This document shows, in pieces, positions 15,718 through 25,243 of a DNA stretch of 64,000 bases (position 1 is the stretch's first letter; each line of letters begins with the position of its first letter). The stretch spans positions 558,001 to 622,000 of the forward strand of contig NZ_FNAG01000001.1 of NCBI RefSeq assembly GCF_900101825.1, read 5' to 3'. Below the pieces are notes generated by a model. The model saw nothing but the letters and a program-made list of their open reading frames with translations, was not told where the DNA came from and did no database searches. A program made the translations under genes and the position numbers. The stretch is from Aquimonas voraii. GTDB lineage: Bacteria; Pseudomonadota; Gammaproteobacteria; Xanthomonadales; Xanthomonadaceae.

Positions 15718-16389
15718 ATGCGTGTCCTGCTGATCGGCGGCTCGGGGCTGGTGGGGCGTGCGCTGGCTGCTCGCCTTTCCAGCCGTCCGGAGCTCCAGTT
15801 GGACCTGCTCCTGCGGCGGGTCGCCTCGGGGGTTTCCCCGGGCGCCCGCGTGTTCGCCGCCGAACCGCTGTCGGAGGCGCTCCAGCAGTGGCAGAGCGCG
15901 GGACAGGGCTGCGATGTGTTCATCAGCGCGCTCGGCACCACCCGGAGCATTGCCGGATCCATCGATGCCTTCGCACGGGTGGACCGGGACCTGGTGCTGC
16001 TGATGGCCAAGGCGGCGCGCGCAGCCGGGGCGCAGCAGGCCATCCTGGTTTCGTCCGTGGGTGCGGATCCGCGCTCGCGCAACGACTACCTGCGCATCAA
16101 GGGGCAGGTGGAGGCGGCGGTTGCCAACCTGGGCTTCGAGCGCTGCGACTTCCTCCAGCCGGGGCTGCTGCTGGGCGAGCGCGAGGGGCAGCCCGCGCGG
16201 CCGGCTGAGCGCCTCGGACAGCGGTTGGCGCCGCTGTTCAATGCCCTGCTCATCGGTCGGCTCGCGCGCTACCGCGCGATCGAGGCGGGGACCGTCGCGG
16301 CGGCAGCATCAGCACTGATCGGTCGCCGCGGCTCAGGCATCTGCCGCCACCAGGGGCCCGCGCTGCAGGCCTTGGCAGGGGGCGGCTAG
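15718..16389 (+). CDS. NAD(P)-binding short epimerase-like protein
   Basis: 223 residues with a Rossmann start V-L-L-I-G-G-S-G-L-V-G-R at residues 3-14. I-S-A-L-G-T-T and I-L-V-S-S-V-G-A-D follow, as in the NAD(P)H-binding proteins related to HTATIP2/TIP30. A Y-L-R-I-K-G segment stands where the YxxxK pair is found in active epimerases, and R-C-D-F-L-Q-P-G-L-L-L-G-E follows, which supports an atypical SDR. The function is unknown. It begins ten bases after the fumarase stop and is probably co-transcribed with it. Confidence 0.85.
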   Translation: MRVLLIGGSGLVGRALAARLSSRPELQLDLLLRRVASGVSPGARVFAAEPLSEALQQWQSAGQGCDVFISALGTTRSIAGSIDAFARVDRDLVLLMAKAARAAGAQQAILVSSVGADPRSRNDYLRIKGQVEAAVANLGFERCDFLQPGLLLGEREGQPARPAERLGQRLAPLFNALLIGRLARYRAIEAGTVAAAASALIGRRGSGICRHQGPALQALAGGG

Positions 16390-16438
16390 GCGCACGCGAA
16401 CGCAGAGCCGCAGAGCCGCGCCCGGCGTCCTCTAGAGG

Positions 16439-16461
16439 CGGATCGCGGGATGCGCGATCCG
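16439..16461. repeat. 9-bp hairpin before the exbB operon
   Basis: CGGATCGCG-GGATG-CGCGATCCG lies in the 170-base gap between the NAD(P)-binding gene and exbB, next to the palindrome CCTCTAGAGG (16429-16438). No T-run follows. It could end the upstream transcript or act on the exbB promoter. Confidence 0.4.
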
Positions 16462-16559
16462 TGCGGCCGATTCGGTCACTGAACGTCGCTGCCCGCGCCC
16501 GGTCGCCTCACGTACACTTGCCGGCCTGTCCGACCCCAAGGTTTTCCCGGAGAACGCGC

Positions 16560-17237
16560 GTGCTGGAACTGCTGATTGCTGGCGGCTGGGTGATGTGGCC
16601 GATCCTGCTGTGCTCGGCCCTGGCCCTGGCCATCATCATCGAACGCTTCTGGAGCCTGCGACGCTCCAAGGTGCTGCCTCTCGACTTGGGCGATGAGGTC
16701 CGGCAGTGGGCGGCCAGCGGTCGGCTCGACCCCAAGCACATCGAAACCCTGCGTTCGAACTCGCCGCTGGGCGCCATCCTCGCGGCCGCACTGGAAGTGC
16801 GCCATCGCCCCCGCGAGCAGATCAAGGAGCGCGTCGAGGACGTCGGTCGCCATCAGCTGCACGGCATGGAGCGCTTCCTCAACACGCTCGGCACCATCTC
16901 CGGAATCAGTCCGCTGCTGGGCCTGCTGGGCACGGTATTCGGCATGATCGAGATGTTCCTGGGCATGCTCACCCACGGCGTGGGCGATGCCAACCAGCTC
17001 GCCGGCGGCATCGGCGAGGCCCTCATCACCACCGCCGCGGGACTGTGCGTGGCGATTCCCGCCTTCATGTTCTACCGCTACTTCCGCGGCCGCATCGCCG
17101 AGTACGTGGTCGAGATGGAGCAGCAGGTCATCGCGCTGATCGACACGCTCGAGAGCGTGCCGCAGCCGGGAAGCGCGCAGCCGGCGCAGCGTCCCCGTCG
17201 ACCGATGCCGGGCGCCGCGGGTACCGGAGCCGCCTGA
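16560..17237 (+). CDS. exbB: ExbB/TolQ-type proton channel subunit
   Basis: 225 residues starting at a GTG preceded by GGAG at good spacing. The first of three transmembrane helices is residues 8-28 (G-G-W-V-M-W-P-I-L-L). The other two flank the conserved G-x-x-P-L-L-G-L-L-G-T-V-F-G-M-I block and the I-T-T-A-A-G-L block, which is the MotA/TolQ/ExbB domain. It forms the proton-driven motor with ExbD in the inner membrane to energise outer-membrane functions through TonB. No tonB gene is nearby. Its stop overlaps the exbD start. It opens the envelope operon that runs to the LMW phosphatase. Confidence 0.93.
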   Translation: MLELLIAGGWVMWPILLCSALALAIIIERFWSLRRSKVLPLDLGDEVRQWAASGRLDPKHIETLRSNSPLGAILAAALEVRHRPREQIKERVEDVGRHQLHGMERFLNTLGTISGISPLLGLLGTVFGMIEMFLGMLTHGVGDANQLAGGIGEALITTAAGLCVAIPAFMFYRYFRGRIAEYVVEMEQQVIALIDTLESVPQPGSAQPAQRPRRPMPGAAGTGAA

Positions 17238-17680
17238 TGAACTTCGGCAGCCGCCGCTCGCTGGAAGACCCCGAGCTGAACCTCACGCCGCTGATCGACG
17301 TGGTGTTCTGCCTGATCATCTTCTTCGTGGTCACCACCACCTTCGACGATCGCTCCGCGCTCAATATCCAATTGCCCACCGCCAGCCCTTCCGAGGCGCT
17401 ACCCGTGGGCGAGCCGCTGCAGGTCCAGATCGATGCCGAGGGTCGTTATTTCATCGCGGGCAATGAAGTGCTGAGGCGCGATGCCGCGGCCCTGCGCGAG
17501 GCGTTGGAGCAGATCGCTGGTGATGACCGAGAGCGCAGCGTGATCCTGCGCGCCGATGCCCGCACCCCGCACCAGGCGGTGGTGACGGCCATGGACGCGC
17601 TCGGTGCGGTGGGTTTCACCAAGCTCTCGATCGCCACCGTGCCCGAGAGCGAGGCCGCGAGCGGCACCGAGGGCCGATGA
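17237..17680 (+). CDS. exbD: ExbD/TolR-type subunit
   Basis: 147 residues. One transmembrane helix lies at about 20-40 with the essential aspartate in L-T-P-L-I-D-V-V-F-C-L, followed by the periplasmic domain (A-R-T-P-H-Q-A-V-V-T-A-M-D). It works with ExbB as the proton-driven motor. Start and stop codons overlap those of exbB (TGATG) and msbA (ATGA). Placing a motor pair directly before the lipid A flippase is common in this bacterial order and may reflect shared control of outer-membrane assembly rather than physical coupling. Confidence 0.93.
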   Translation: MNFGSRRSLEDPELNLTPLIDVVFCLIIFFVVTTTFDDRSALNIQLPTASPSEALPVGEPLQVQIDAEGRYFIAGNEVLRRDAAALREALEQIAGDDRERSVILRADARTPHQAVVTAMDALGAVGFTKLSIATVPESEAASGTEGR

Positions 17681-19476
17681 GCGCGTCACCCGGGAGCGCC
17701 GAGACGGGGGCGCAGCTGTCGGCGGCGCAGTCCTACCGACGCCTGCTGGGCTATGCGAAGACCTACTGGGGCTTCGGCCTGATCGCGCTGATCGGCATCG
17801 GCCTCGATGCGGCTTCATCGGCGGCGTTCGTGCAGCTGATCGAGCCGATGCTCAATGACCTGTTCGTCGCCCGCGACCCGTGGGCGATCCAGTGGCTGCC
17901 GGTGATGCTGATCGGCGTGTTCGTGGTGCGCGGCATCGGCACCTATGCCACCGACTATGGCATGGCGCGGGTCGGCCGGGGCGTGGTGCGCGACCTGCGC
18001 GTGGCGATCTTCGCCCACTACCAGCGGCTGCCGGCCAGCTGGTTCGATCGCGAGCCCTCCGGCCAGATCATCGCGCGGGTGATCTACAGCGCCGAACAGA
18101 TGGCGCATGCGGTTGCCGAGGCGCTCAAGGTCCTGCTGCTGGATGCACTGATGGTCATCGCGATGGTCGGCGTCATGCTTTCGAAGAGCGCCAGCCTGAC
18201 CCTCTACCTGTTCGTGATGGTGCCCCTGGCCGGACTGGTCTGGCAGTTCGTGGGCAAGCGCTTCCGCCGCATCAACCGGCAGATCCAGGGCGCCGTGGGC
18301 GAGGTGACCGGCATGGTCGAGGAGGCCGTCGACGGTCATCGCGAAGTGCGTGTGTACGGCGGACAGGCGCGCGAGGCGGAGCGCTTCGGCGAGGCCGTGC
18401 AGCGCAACTTCCGCTTGAACCTGAAGGTCGCCGCGACCAATGCGCTGAGCACCTCGACCGTGCAGCTGATCGCCGCCAGCGTGCTGGCGGCAATCGTCTG
18501 GCGCGCCACACGACCGGACCTGCTCGACACCATGAACCCGGGCAGCTTCATGGCGCTCATCGGCGCGATGATGGTGATGTTGCCTTCGCTCAAGCGTCTG
18601 ACCTCGGTGCAGTCGATGCTGCAGCGTGGCATCGCCGCCGCGGACGATCTGTTCGCCGTGCTCGACACGCCGCCAGAGCAGGATCGCGGCAGCCTGCGCG
18701 TCGAGCGTGCACGCGGCGACATCGAGTTCGACGCGGTGCGGCTGGCCTATCCGGGGGCGAATTCGCCCGCGCTCGACGGCGTCAGCCTCCGCTGTGCTCC
18801 GGGCACGGTCACCGCTCTGGTGGGGCGCTCGGGTAGCGGCAAATCGAGTCTGGTCAGCCTGCTGCCGCGCTTCTACGAGCCCAGCGAGGGCGTCGTCAGG
18901 TTGGATGGCCAGGCGCTGCAGGACTACCGGCTGGAGGACCTGCGTGCGCAGATCGCCCTGGTCAGCCAGCGCGTGGTGCTGTTCACCGGCAGCATTGCCG
19001 ACAACATCGCCTTCGGCGCCATGCGCCGGGTGGAACGCGCCGAGATCGAGGCCGCCGCCGAGGCCGCCAATGCCATGGAGTTCATCCGGCCGCTGCCGCT
19101 GGGCCTGGACAGCCCGGTGGGCGAGGGCGGGGCGCTGCTGTCGGGTGGCCAGCGCCAGCGCATCGCGATCGCGCGCGCCCTGCTCAAGAACGCGCCGATC
19201 CTGATTCTTGACGAGGCCACCAGCGCGCTCGACAGCGAAAGCGAACGCCTGATCCAGGAGGCGCTGGCACGACTGATGCGTGACCGCACGACGCTGGTGA
19301 TCGCGCACCGCCTTGCCACCGTCGAGCATGCCGACCAGATCGCCGTGCTCGAAGCCGGCCGCGTGCAGGAGGTCGGCCGCCATGCCGAACTGCTCGCCCA
19401 CGACGGGTTGTACGCCTCTCTGCATCGCCTGCAGTTCAACGAGTCGGCGCCGGCCGCGGCCGATCCGCGGCCATGA
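17677..19476 (+). CDS. msbA: Lipid A export ABC transporter (flippase)
   Basis: 599 residues, against about 580 in E. coli. Six transmembrane helices (about 25-320) precede the ATPase. Walker A is G-R-S-G-S-G-K-S-S near residue 387, the signature is L-S-G-G-Q-R-Q-R-I-A-I-A-R-A-L-L and Walker B is I-L-I-L-D-E-A-T-S-A-L-D. It flips core-lipid A across the inner membrane. Extra N-terminal residues (S-A-S-P-G-S-A-E-T-G) precede the first helix. It overlaps exbD by four bases upstream and lpxK by four bases downstream, so flipping and lipid A kinase steps are co-expressed. Confidence 0.96.
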   Translation: MSASPGSAETGAQLSAAQSYRRLLGYAKTYWGFGLIALIGIGLDAASSAAFVQLIEPMLNDLFVARDPWAIQWLPVMLIGVFVVRGIGTYATDYGMARVGRGVVRDLRVAIFAHYQRLPASWFDREPSGQIIARVIYSAEQMAHAVAEALKVLLLDALMVIAMVGVMLSKSASLTLYLFVMVPLAGLVWQFVGKRFRRINRQIQGAVGEVTGMVEEAVDGHREVRVYGGQAREAERFGEAVQRNFRLNLKVAATNALSTSTVQLIAASVLAAIVWRATRPDLLDTMNPGSFMALIGAMMVMLPSLKRLTSVQSMLQRGIAAADDLFAVLDTPPEQDRGSLRVERARGDIEFDAVRLAYPGANSPALDGVSLRCAPGTVTALVGRSGSGKSSLVSLLPRFYEPSEGVVRLDGQALQDYRLEDLRAQIALVSQRVVLFTGSIADNIAFGAMRRVERAEIEAAAEAANAMEFIRPLPLGLDSPVGEGGALLSGGQRQRIAIARALLKNAPILILDEATSALDSESERLIQEALARLMRDRTTLVIAHRLATVEHADQIAVLEAGRVQEVGRHAELLAHDGLYASLHRLQFNESAPAAADPRP

Positions 19477-20474
19477 GGCTCCGCGCCCGCCTGGAGTCTT
19501 GGCTGGTCAGGCGTTGGTACGGTTCGCGTCCGATCCTGCCCCTGCTGCCGCTGTCGTGGCTGTTCGGCGGAGTCGTTGCGCTGCGGCGCTGGCTGTATCG
19601 GCGCGGTCTTCTGAAGGCCGCGCCGCGCGCCATTCCCGTGCTGGTGGTGGGCAACCTGACCGTAGGCGGGGCAGGCAAGACACCGGCGGTGCTCGCCCTT
19701 ATCGAAGGCCTGCGCGCGCGGGGCTGGCGCCCCGGCGTGATCTCGCGCGGCCATGGCGGTGACGCACACGCTGCGGCCCTGCTGCCCGAGCAGCCGGATC
19801 CGCGCCGTTTCGGTGATGAGCCGAGCCTGATCCGGAAGCGCAGCGGAGTGCCGGTGGCGGTGGCGCGCCGGCGCAGCGAAGCTGCCGCCCTGCTGGAGCG
19901 CATGGGTGAGGTGGATCTGCTGATCGCCGACGACGGCCTCCAGCACTACGCCCTCGCGCGCGACATCGAGGTGCTGGTGGTCGACGGCGAGCGTCGCTTC
20001 GGCAACGCGGCCCTGTTGCCGGCTGGCCCACTGCGCGAGCCGCTGGCGCGTGCCGGTGCCTGTGCCGCCCGGGTCTGCAATGGCGGCACGCCGCAGTCGG
20101 GGGAGTGGTCGATGCGGCTCCAGGCCCAGGCCCTGCGCGCTCTCGGCGAAGGCAGCGCGCAGCCACCCGAGGGCGGCCGGGTGCACGCCGTGGCCGGTAT
20201 CGCCCATCCCGCGCGCTTCTTCGCCAGCTTGCGCGCGCTGGGTTTCGACCCGATCGAGCATGCGTTCGCCGACCACCATCCCTTTGTCGCTACCGACCTC
20301 GAATTCGCCGACGATCTGCCGGTGCTGATGACCGAGAAGGACGCGGTCAAGTGCGGGCGCTTCGCTTCCGCGCGCTGCTTCTACCTGCCGGTCAGCGCGA
20401 GCCTGCCGGAAGCACTGTTCGACCTGCTGCACGCGCGGCTCAAGGCCGCGCAGGATCTGCGAGGACACCGATGA
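19473..20474 (+). CDS. lpxK: Tetraacyldisaccharide 4'-kinase
   Basis: 333 residues, as expected. It phosphorylates the 4'-position of the lipid A disaccharide at the cytoplasmic face of the inner membrane. The LpxK-specific P-loop [13 protein letters not shown] is at about residues 56-68. D-D-G-L-Q-H-Y contains the catalytic Asp/His pair, and F-A-D-H-H-P-F and T-E-K-D-A-V-K follow near the end. An N-terminal hydrophobic helix ([12 protein letters not shown]) anchors it. ATGA overlaps join it to msbA and kdsB. Confidence 0.96.
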   Translation: MRLRARLESWLVRRWYGSRPILPLLPLSWLFGGVVALRRWLYRRGLLKAAPRAIPVLVVGNLTVGGAGKTPAVLALIEGLRARGWRPGVISRGHGGDAHAAALLPEQPDPRRFGDEPSLIRKRSGVPVAVARRRSEAAALLERMGEVDLLIADDGLQHYALARDIEVLVVDGERRFGNAALLPAGPLREPLARAGACAARVCNGGTPQSGEWSMRLQAQALRALGEGSAQPPEGGRVHAVAGIAHPARFFASLRALGFDPIEHAFADHHPFVATDLEFADDLPVLMTEKDAVKCGRFASARCFYLPVSASLPEALFDLLHARLKAAQDLRGHR

Positions 20475-21244
20475 GCCCTAGCTGCGATTTCGTGGTGGCG
20501 ATTCCCGCCCGTCACGCCTCCACCCGCCTGCCCGGCAAACCGCTGCAGTTGATCGCCGGTGACCCGATGATCGTGCACGTTCTGCGGCGCGCGCTGGAGG
20601 CCGGTGCGAGCGAGGTGGTGGTGGCGACCGACGACGCGCGCATCGCCGAGGCCGTGGCAGGGCGGGGGGCCACGGTCTGCATGACCGCGCCCGAGCTGGC
20701 CTCGGGCACCGATCGCCTCGCCGCCGCCGCACGCGCCTTGGGCTGGTCCGATCAGCGCATCGTAGTCAATCTGCAGGGCGACGAGCCGTTGGCCCCGCCG
20801 AGTGCGATCGCCGCCGCCGCGAGGCTGCTTGAAGAGAGTGGCGCCCGCATCGCCACCCTGGCGCAGCCCATCGCCGACAGCGAGGAGCTGTTCAATCCCA
20901 ACTGCGTCAAGCTGGTGCGCGCCGGCAACGGCGATGCGCTCTATTTCAGCCGTGCGCCGATTCCCTGGGATCGCGACGGCTTCGCTCGTGACCGCCTGCA
21001 GCTGTCTGGCCCGCACTGGCTCCGCCACATCGGTCTCTATGCCTACCGCGCCGGCGACCTGCAGCGCTTCGCCGCGATGCCGCCCGGGCGCCTCGAACAG
21101 CTGGAGTGCCTGGAGCAGCTGCGCGCGCTGGAGGCCGGCTGGCGGATCGCCGTCGCGCTGTCGCCCCAGCCCTTCCCCGCGGGTGTCGACACGCCCGAGG
21201 ACCTCGCGCGGGTCGACGCGGCGCTGCGAGGCGCGCAGGCATGA
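20471..21244 (+). CDS. kdsB: 3-deoxy-manno-octulosonate (Kdo) cytidylyltransferase
   Basis: 257 residues. It activates Kdo with CTP to CMP-Kdo for LPS inner-core synthesis. Visible motifs are the nucleotide-binding [15 protein letters not shown] at residues 11-25, V-N-L-Q-G-D-E-P (Mg-binding Asp) near 100, and [11 protein letters not shown]. The frame extends upstream inside lpxK, but the ATG at 20471 overlaps the lpxK stop as ATGA and yields the standard N-terminus. It joins lipid A and Kdo supply in one transcript. Confidence 0.96.
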   Translation: MSPSCDFVVAIPARHASTRLPGKPLQLIAGDPMIVHVLRRALEAGASEVVVATDDARIAEAVAGRGATVCMTAPELASGTDRLAAAARALGWSDQRIVVNLQGDEPLAPPSAIAAAARLLEESGARIATLAQPIADSEELFNPNCVKLVRAGNGDALYFSRAPIPWDRDGFARDRLQLSGPHWLRHIGLYAYRAGDLQRFAAMPPGRLEQLECLEQLRALEAGWRIAVALSPQPFPAGVDTPEDLARVDAALRGAQA

Positions 21245-21780
21245 GGACCGCCCGCGACGGCACCCGCAGCGTGCTCTTCGTTTGCCTTGGCAACATCTGT
21301 CGCTCGCCGATGGCCGAGGGCATCCTGCGAGCGCGTGCGGCTGAAGCGGGCCTCGCCCTGCACATCGATTCAGCCGGCACCGCCGGCTACCACGCGGGCT
21401 CGGCGCCGGACCCCAGGGCCATGCGGGTCGCGCGTTCCCGGGGCACGCCCATCGACGCCCAGCGGGCGCGCCAGTTCGATCGCCGCGACTTCAGTCGCTT
21501 CGACCTCATCCTGGCGGCCGATGCCAGCAACCTTCGCGACCTGCGTGCGCTGCAGCCACAGGCTGCACAGGTCTCGCAGGCGCGGCTCGCCCTGCTGCTG
21601 GAGTGGGCCGGCCTCGGCGAAGGCGCGGAGGTGCCCGACCCGTACTACGGCCGCATCGAGGACTTCGAAGAGGTGCATGCGCTGCTGGATCGCGCCTGCC
21701 GGCGGATCACGGCGCGGCTGCTCGGCATGGCAGAATGTGAACCGCAGCACGATGGGATGGGCTGGAGCAGCCACTGCTAG
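21241..21780 (+). CDS. Low-molecular-weight protein tyrosine phosphatase
   Basis: 179 residues. The active-site loop [10 protein letters not shown] is at about residues 15-24, with the nucleophilic Cys in the C-x5-R-S pattern, and the general acid is the Asp of V-P-D-P-Y-Y-G. It dephosphorylates tyrosine in the cytoplasm. In other bacteria such enzymes control polysaccharide and LPS export kinases, and its position as the last overlapping gene after kdsB fits that idea without proving it. The last 20 residues are an extra, poorly conserved tail. Confidence 0.93.
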   Translation: MRTARDGTRSVLFVCLGNICRSPMAEGILRARAAEAGLALHIDSAGTAGYHAGSAPDPRAMRVARSRGTPIDAQRARQFDRRDFSRFDLILAADASNLRDLRALQPQAAQVSQARLALLLEWAGLGEGAEVPDPYYGRIEDFEEVHALLDRACRRITARLLGMAECEPQHDGMGWSSHC

Positions 21781-21840
21781 GACCCTGCCCGTTCCGCTCG
21801 GGTGAACAGCGCAAAGTGCGCGCAAATTGAGGATGCATCG

Positions 21841-23268
21841 ATGGTGCCTGGCGCGCGCGCCCCTGAGTTCCACATCGCACTCGAGTGGGTCAATGCACCG
21901 CCGCAGCGCTTGGCCGAACTCAAGGGGCGCGCGGTCCTGCTGTATTTCTTCCATGTCGGTTCGGCCTGGTGCCAGAACGGGCTGGAAGACATGCGGCTGC
22001 TGCAGAACCAGTTTTCCGACGGGCTCAGCGTGCTCGGCGTGCATTGCCCGAAGTTCGAGGCCGAGCGCGATCCCAAAACCCTGCTGAAGGCCTTGAACCG
22101 CCTGTTCGTGCGCTTCCCGGTCGCGCAGGACTCAGACTTCATCAGCTGGCAGCACCATGGCATTGAGGCCTGGCCCACCGCCGTGCTGATCGATACCGGG
22201 GGCCGCGTCGTTGAGCGCGTGGTCGGCGAGCCGCTGCGCGAACGCCTGCAGTCGCTGATCGACAGCGTGCTGCAGAAGGCCGGCGAGACCGATTCCCGCG
22301 AGTACGAGGCGGCCAGTGCGTTCTCCCGCCCGGAGCCGCGGCTGCCGCTGGCGTTCCCGAGCGGCCTCGCCGCGAGCGAGCGCCATCTCTACGTTGCCGA
22401 CACGGGCCACAACCGGGTGCTCGAGTGCACGCCGGATGGCCGCATCCTGCGCCAGTTCGGTTCCGGTAGCGCCGGTTTCATCGACGGTGGCAGCGCGGAG
22501 GCGAGCTTCCTTGCCCCGCGCGGCCTCGCGCTGTGGAAGGATGCGCTCTACGTGGCTGACACCGGCAACCATGCGGTGCGCCGGATCAGCCTGCTCGACG
22601 GCGATGTCGACACGCTTGCCGGCACCGGCCGCGCAGGCCCGAGCCCTGAGCAGGCGCCCGGCGACCCGGCCTCGTGTGCGCTGAATGCGCCGTGGTCGCT
22701 GGCGACGGCCTTCGACAAGCTCTACGTGGCAATGGCCGGATGGAACCAGATCTGGGAATACGACCTCGGGCGTCGTCGCCTCCGCCCCCTCGCCGGTTCC
22801 GGAGCCCTGGCACTCGGCGACGGCGAACAGCAGGCTGCGCACTTCGCGCAGCCGGCGGGCCTCGCCTTGGCGCAGAACACTCTGTTCGTCGCGGATTCCG
22901 CATCCTCTTCGATTCGCGGCATCCAGCTCGCCAGCGGCAAGGTGCAGACCCTCATGGGATCGGGCCTGTACGAGTTCGGTGATGTCGACGGCCCGCTCGG
23001 CCAGGCCCGTCTGCAGTACCCGCTGTCGATCGTGCTCGACCCGCGCGCGCCGCAGCTGTGGATCGCGGATACCTACAACAGCGCGCTCAAGCTGCTGACG
23101 CCGGCGACCCGGCAGGTCAGCACGCAGAACCTCGGCTATCGCCTGCATCAGCCGGCGGCGCTGGCGGTCAACCGCAGCAGCCTGTTCCTCGCCAACACCG
23201 ATGCGCATGAGGTGCTGCGCATCGACTTCGACAGCCAGCTGCCGCGTCGCCTGTCGATCGGCGAGTGA
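21841..23268 (+). CDS. Thioredoxin-like/NHL-repeat protein with a changed redox motif
   Basis: 475 residues; the ATG has GAGG eight bases upstream. A GTG 39 bases earlier also keeps the frame but lacks a ribosome site. Residues 1-150 have a thioredoxin/peroxiredoxin-like fold (A-V-L-L-Y-F-F-H-V...I-E-A-W-P-T-A-V-L-I-D). The usual C-P-G-C-type pair of relatives appears here as S-A-W-C, so only one cysteine remains. Residues 175-475 form a six-bladed NHL propeller with repeated Y-V-A-D-T-G-H-N-R and L-W-I-A-D-T-Y-N-S. The layout matches NHLRC2-like proteins, whose bacterial role is unclear. It has no signal peptide and lies between the LPS operon and uvrC. Confidence 0.82.
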   Translation: MVPGARAPEFHIALEWVNAPPQRLAELKGRAVLLYFFHVGSAWCQNGLEDMRLLQNQFSDGLSVLGVHCPKFEAERDPKTLLKALNRLFVRFPVAQDSDFISWQHHGIEAWPTAVLIDTGGRVVERVVGEPLRERLQSLIDSVLQKAGETDSREYEAASAFSRPEPRLPLAFPSGLAASERHLYVADTGHNRVLECTPDGRILRQFGSGSAGFIDGGSAEASFLAPRGLALWKDALYVADTGNHAVRRISLLDGDVDTLAGTGRAGPSPEQAPGDPASCALNAPWSLATAFDKLYVAMAGWNQIWEYDLGRRRLRPLAGSGALALGDGEQQAAHFAQPAGLALAQNTLFVADSASSSIRGIQLASGKVQTLMGSGLYEFGDVDGPLGQARLQYPLSIVLDPRAPQLWIADTYNSALKLLTPATRQVSTQNLGYRLHQPAALAVNRSSLFLANTDAHEVLRIDFDSQLPRRLSIGE

Positions 23269-23290
23269 GCCCGCGGCGGCGACACGGCAC

Positions 23291-25129
23291 ATGAACAACG
23301 AGTCGGTCACTGGCTTCGATGGCAAGGAGTTCGCGAGCCGCCTGACGCTGGCCCCGGGCGTCTACCGCATGCTCGCCGCCGACGGCAGCGTGCTGTATGT
23401 CGGCAAGGCGGCCAGCTTGCGCAAGCGCGTCGCCAGCTACTTCACCCGCAGCCCGCGCGAGCCGCGCCTGCGGGTGATGATCAGCCAGATCGCGAATATC
23501 GAGATCACCGTGACCCGCAGCGAGGGCGAGGCCCTGCTGCTGGAGAATCAACTCATCAAGTCGCTCAAGCCGCGTTACAACATCCTGTTGCGCGACGACA
23601 AGAGCTACCCCTACATCCACCTGACCACCGCCGACGAGACTCCTCGAATCCGCTTTCACCGCGGTCCCCGAAGCCAGCCCGGGCGCTACTTCGGGCCGTA
23701 TCCGGGCGTGACCGCGGTGCGCGAAACCTTGGCTCTGATTCATCGCCTGTTCGGCCTGCGCAGCTGCGAGGACAGCGTGTTCCGCAACCGCACGCGGCCC
23801 TGCCTGCAGTACCAGATCCAGCGCTGCAGCGGGCCGTGCGTGGGACTGGTTGAGCCCGATGAGTACGCGGAATCGGTGCGCCGCGCGGCACTCTTGCTGG
23901 ACGGGCGCAGCGACGATCTCGTCGGTGAACTGGCTGCGGCGATGGACCGTGCCGCCGAAGCACTCGAGTTTGAACGTGCCGCCAAGCTGCGCGACACCGT
24001 GGCGGCCGTGCGCAAGGTGCAGGCACGGCAGGTGGTCGACGGCGAACACGCCGAGCTCGACGTGCTGGCCTGCGCGCTGGAGGGCGGCCGCGCTTGCGTG
24101 CTGCTGCTGAGCTTCCGCGATGGTCGCAACCTCGGCAGCCGCAGCTTCTTCCCGAAGCTCAACGGCGCCGAGGACGCCGCCGAGGTGCTTGGCGCTTTCC
24201 TGACCCAGCACTATCTGGAGCAGAGCCCGCCGAAGGAGATCGTCCTGAGCCACGAGGTGCCCGACCAGGCTCTGATCGAGCGCGTGCTCGGTGAGATCGC
24301 CGGTCGCCGGATCGAGCTCAAGCTGCAGGTGCGCACCGATCGCGCGCGCCTGCTGCAGCTGGCCAGGCAGAACGCCGAGCTGGCCCTGCGCAGCGAACTG
24401 GCCAGCGCCGCCAGCCAGCGCGCGCGCCTGGACGCGCTGCAGGGGCTGCTGGACCTGCCCGAGCCGCCGCAGCGCATCGAGTGCTTCGACATCAGCCACA
24501 CCCAGGGCGAGGCCACCGTCGCCAGCTGCGTGGTGTTCGATGCCGACGGACCGGTGCGGGCGCAGTACCGCCGCTACAACATCAGCGACATCACCCCCGG
24601 CGACGACTACGCCGCCATGCAGCAAGCGCTCACGCGGCGCTTCAGGCGCGCGGTCGAGGACGGCGTGCTGCCCGACCTGCTGCTGATCGATGGCGGCAAG
24701 GGCCAGCTGGAGCAGGCGCTGGGCGTCATGTCCGAACTGGACGTGCAGGGCGTGGCGGTGATCGGCGTGGCCAAGGGCGAGGAGCGCAGGGCCGGGCATG
24801 AAGCTCTCGTCTTTCCCGACGGTCGTCTGCTGCGCCCCGGCCCCGACTCGCCCGGCCTGCACCTGATCCAGCAGGTGCGCGATGAGGCCCATCGCTTCGC
24901 CATCACCGGCCACCGCGGGCGCCGCGCCAAGGCGCGCGAACGCAGCAGCCTGGACGACATCGAAGGCATCGGCGCCAAGCGACGCGCCGCCCTGCTGCGC
25001 CACTTCGGCGGGCTGGCTGGCCTGAAACGCGCCAGCAGTGAAGACATCGCGCGCGTTGAGGGCATCAACGATGCGCTCGCGCAGCGCATCTACGCCGCGC
25101 TCCACGGTCTGGAACCCGGCGAAAGCTGA
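23291..25129 (+). CDS. uvrC: UvrABC excinuclease subunit C
   Basis: 612 residues, the normal length. It makes both incisions around bulky DNA lesions bound by UvrB. Domains in order are: GIY-YIG nuclease (G-V-Y-R-M...V-L-Y-V-G-K-A) at 15-95; a cysteine-rich segment with C-L-Q-Y-Q-I-Q-R-C-S-G-P-C; the UvrB-binding coiled coil near 205-240; the RNase H-like second nuclease (I-S-H-T-Q-G-E and L-I-D-G-G-K-G-Q); and a double helix-hairpin-helix (I-E-G-I-G-A-K-R) at the end. It starts 22 bases after the NHL gene. It complements the MrfAB pair at the other end of this region. Confidence 0.97.
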   Translation: MNNESVTGFDGKEFASRLTLAPGVYRMLAADGSVLYVGKAASLRKRVASYFTRSPREPRLRVMISQIANIEITVTRSEGEALLLENQLIKSLKPRYNILLRDDKSYPYIHLTTADETPRIRFHRGPRSQPGRYFGPYPGVTAVRETLALIHRLFGLRSCEDSVFRNRTRPCLQYQIQRCSGPCVGLVEPDEYAESVRRAALLLDGRSDDLVGELAAAMDRAAEALEFERAAKLRDTVAAVRKVQARQVVDGEHAELDVLACALEGGRACVLLLSFRDGRNLGSRSFFPKLNGAEDAAEVLGAFLTQHYLEQSPPKEIVLSHEVPDQALIERVLGEIAGRRIELKLQVRTDRARLLQLARQNAELALRSELASAASQRARLDALQGLLDLPEPPQRIECFDISHTQGEATVASCVVFDADGPVRAQYRRYNISDITPGDDYAAMQQALTRRFRRAVEDGVLPDLLLIDGGKGQLEQALGVMSELDVQGVAVIGVAKGEERRAGHEALVFPDGRLLRPGPDSPGLHLIQQVRDEAHRFAITGHRGRRAKARERSSLDDIEGIGAKRRAALLRHFGGLAGLKRASSEDIARVEGINDALAQRIYAALHGLEPGES

Positions 25130-25243
25130 GGCGCAGGCCGCGCGCGCGGAGACGGCGCACCACAAGCGTCGCCCGAGCGGGCAGAATTGACGCTCCGAGC
25201 CCAACCGCGCCCTGCGCGGTGCGCCGCGCCGACGGATGCACGC

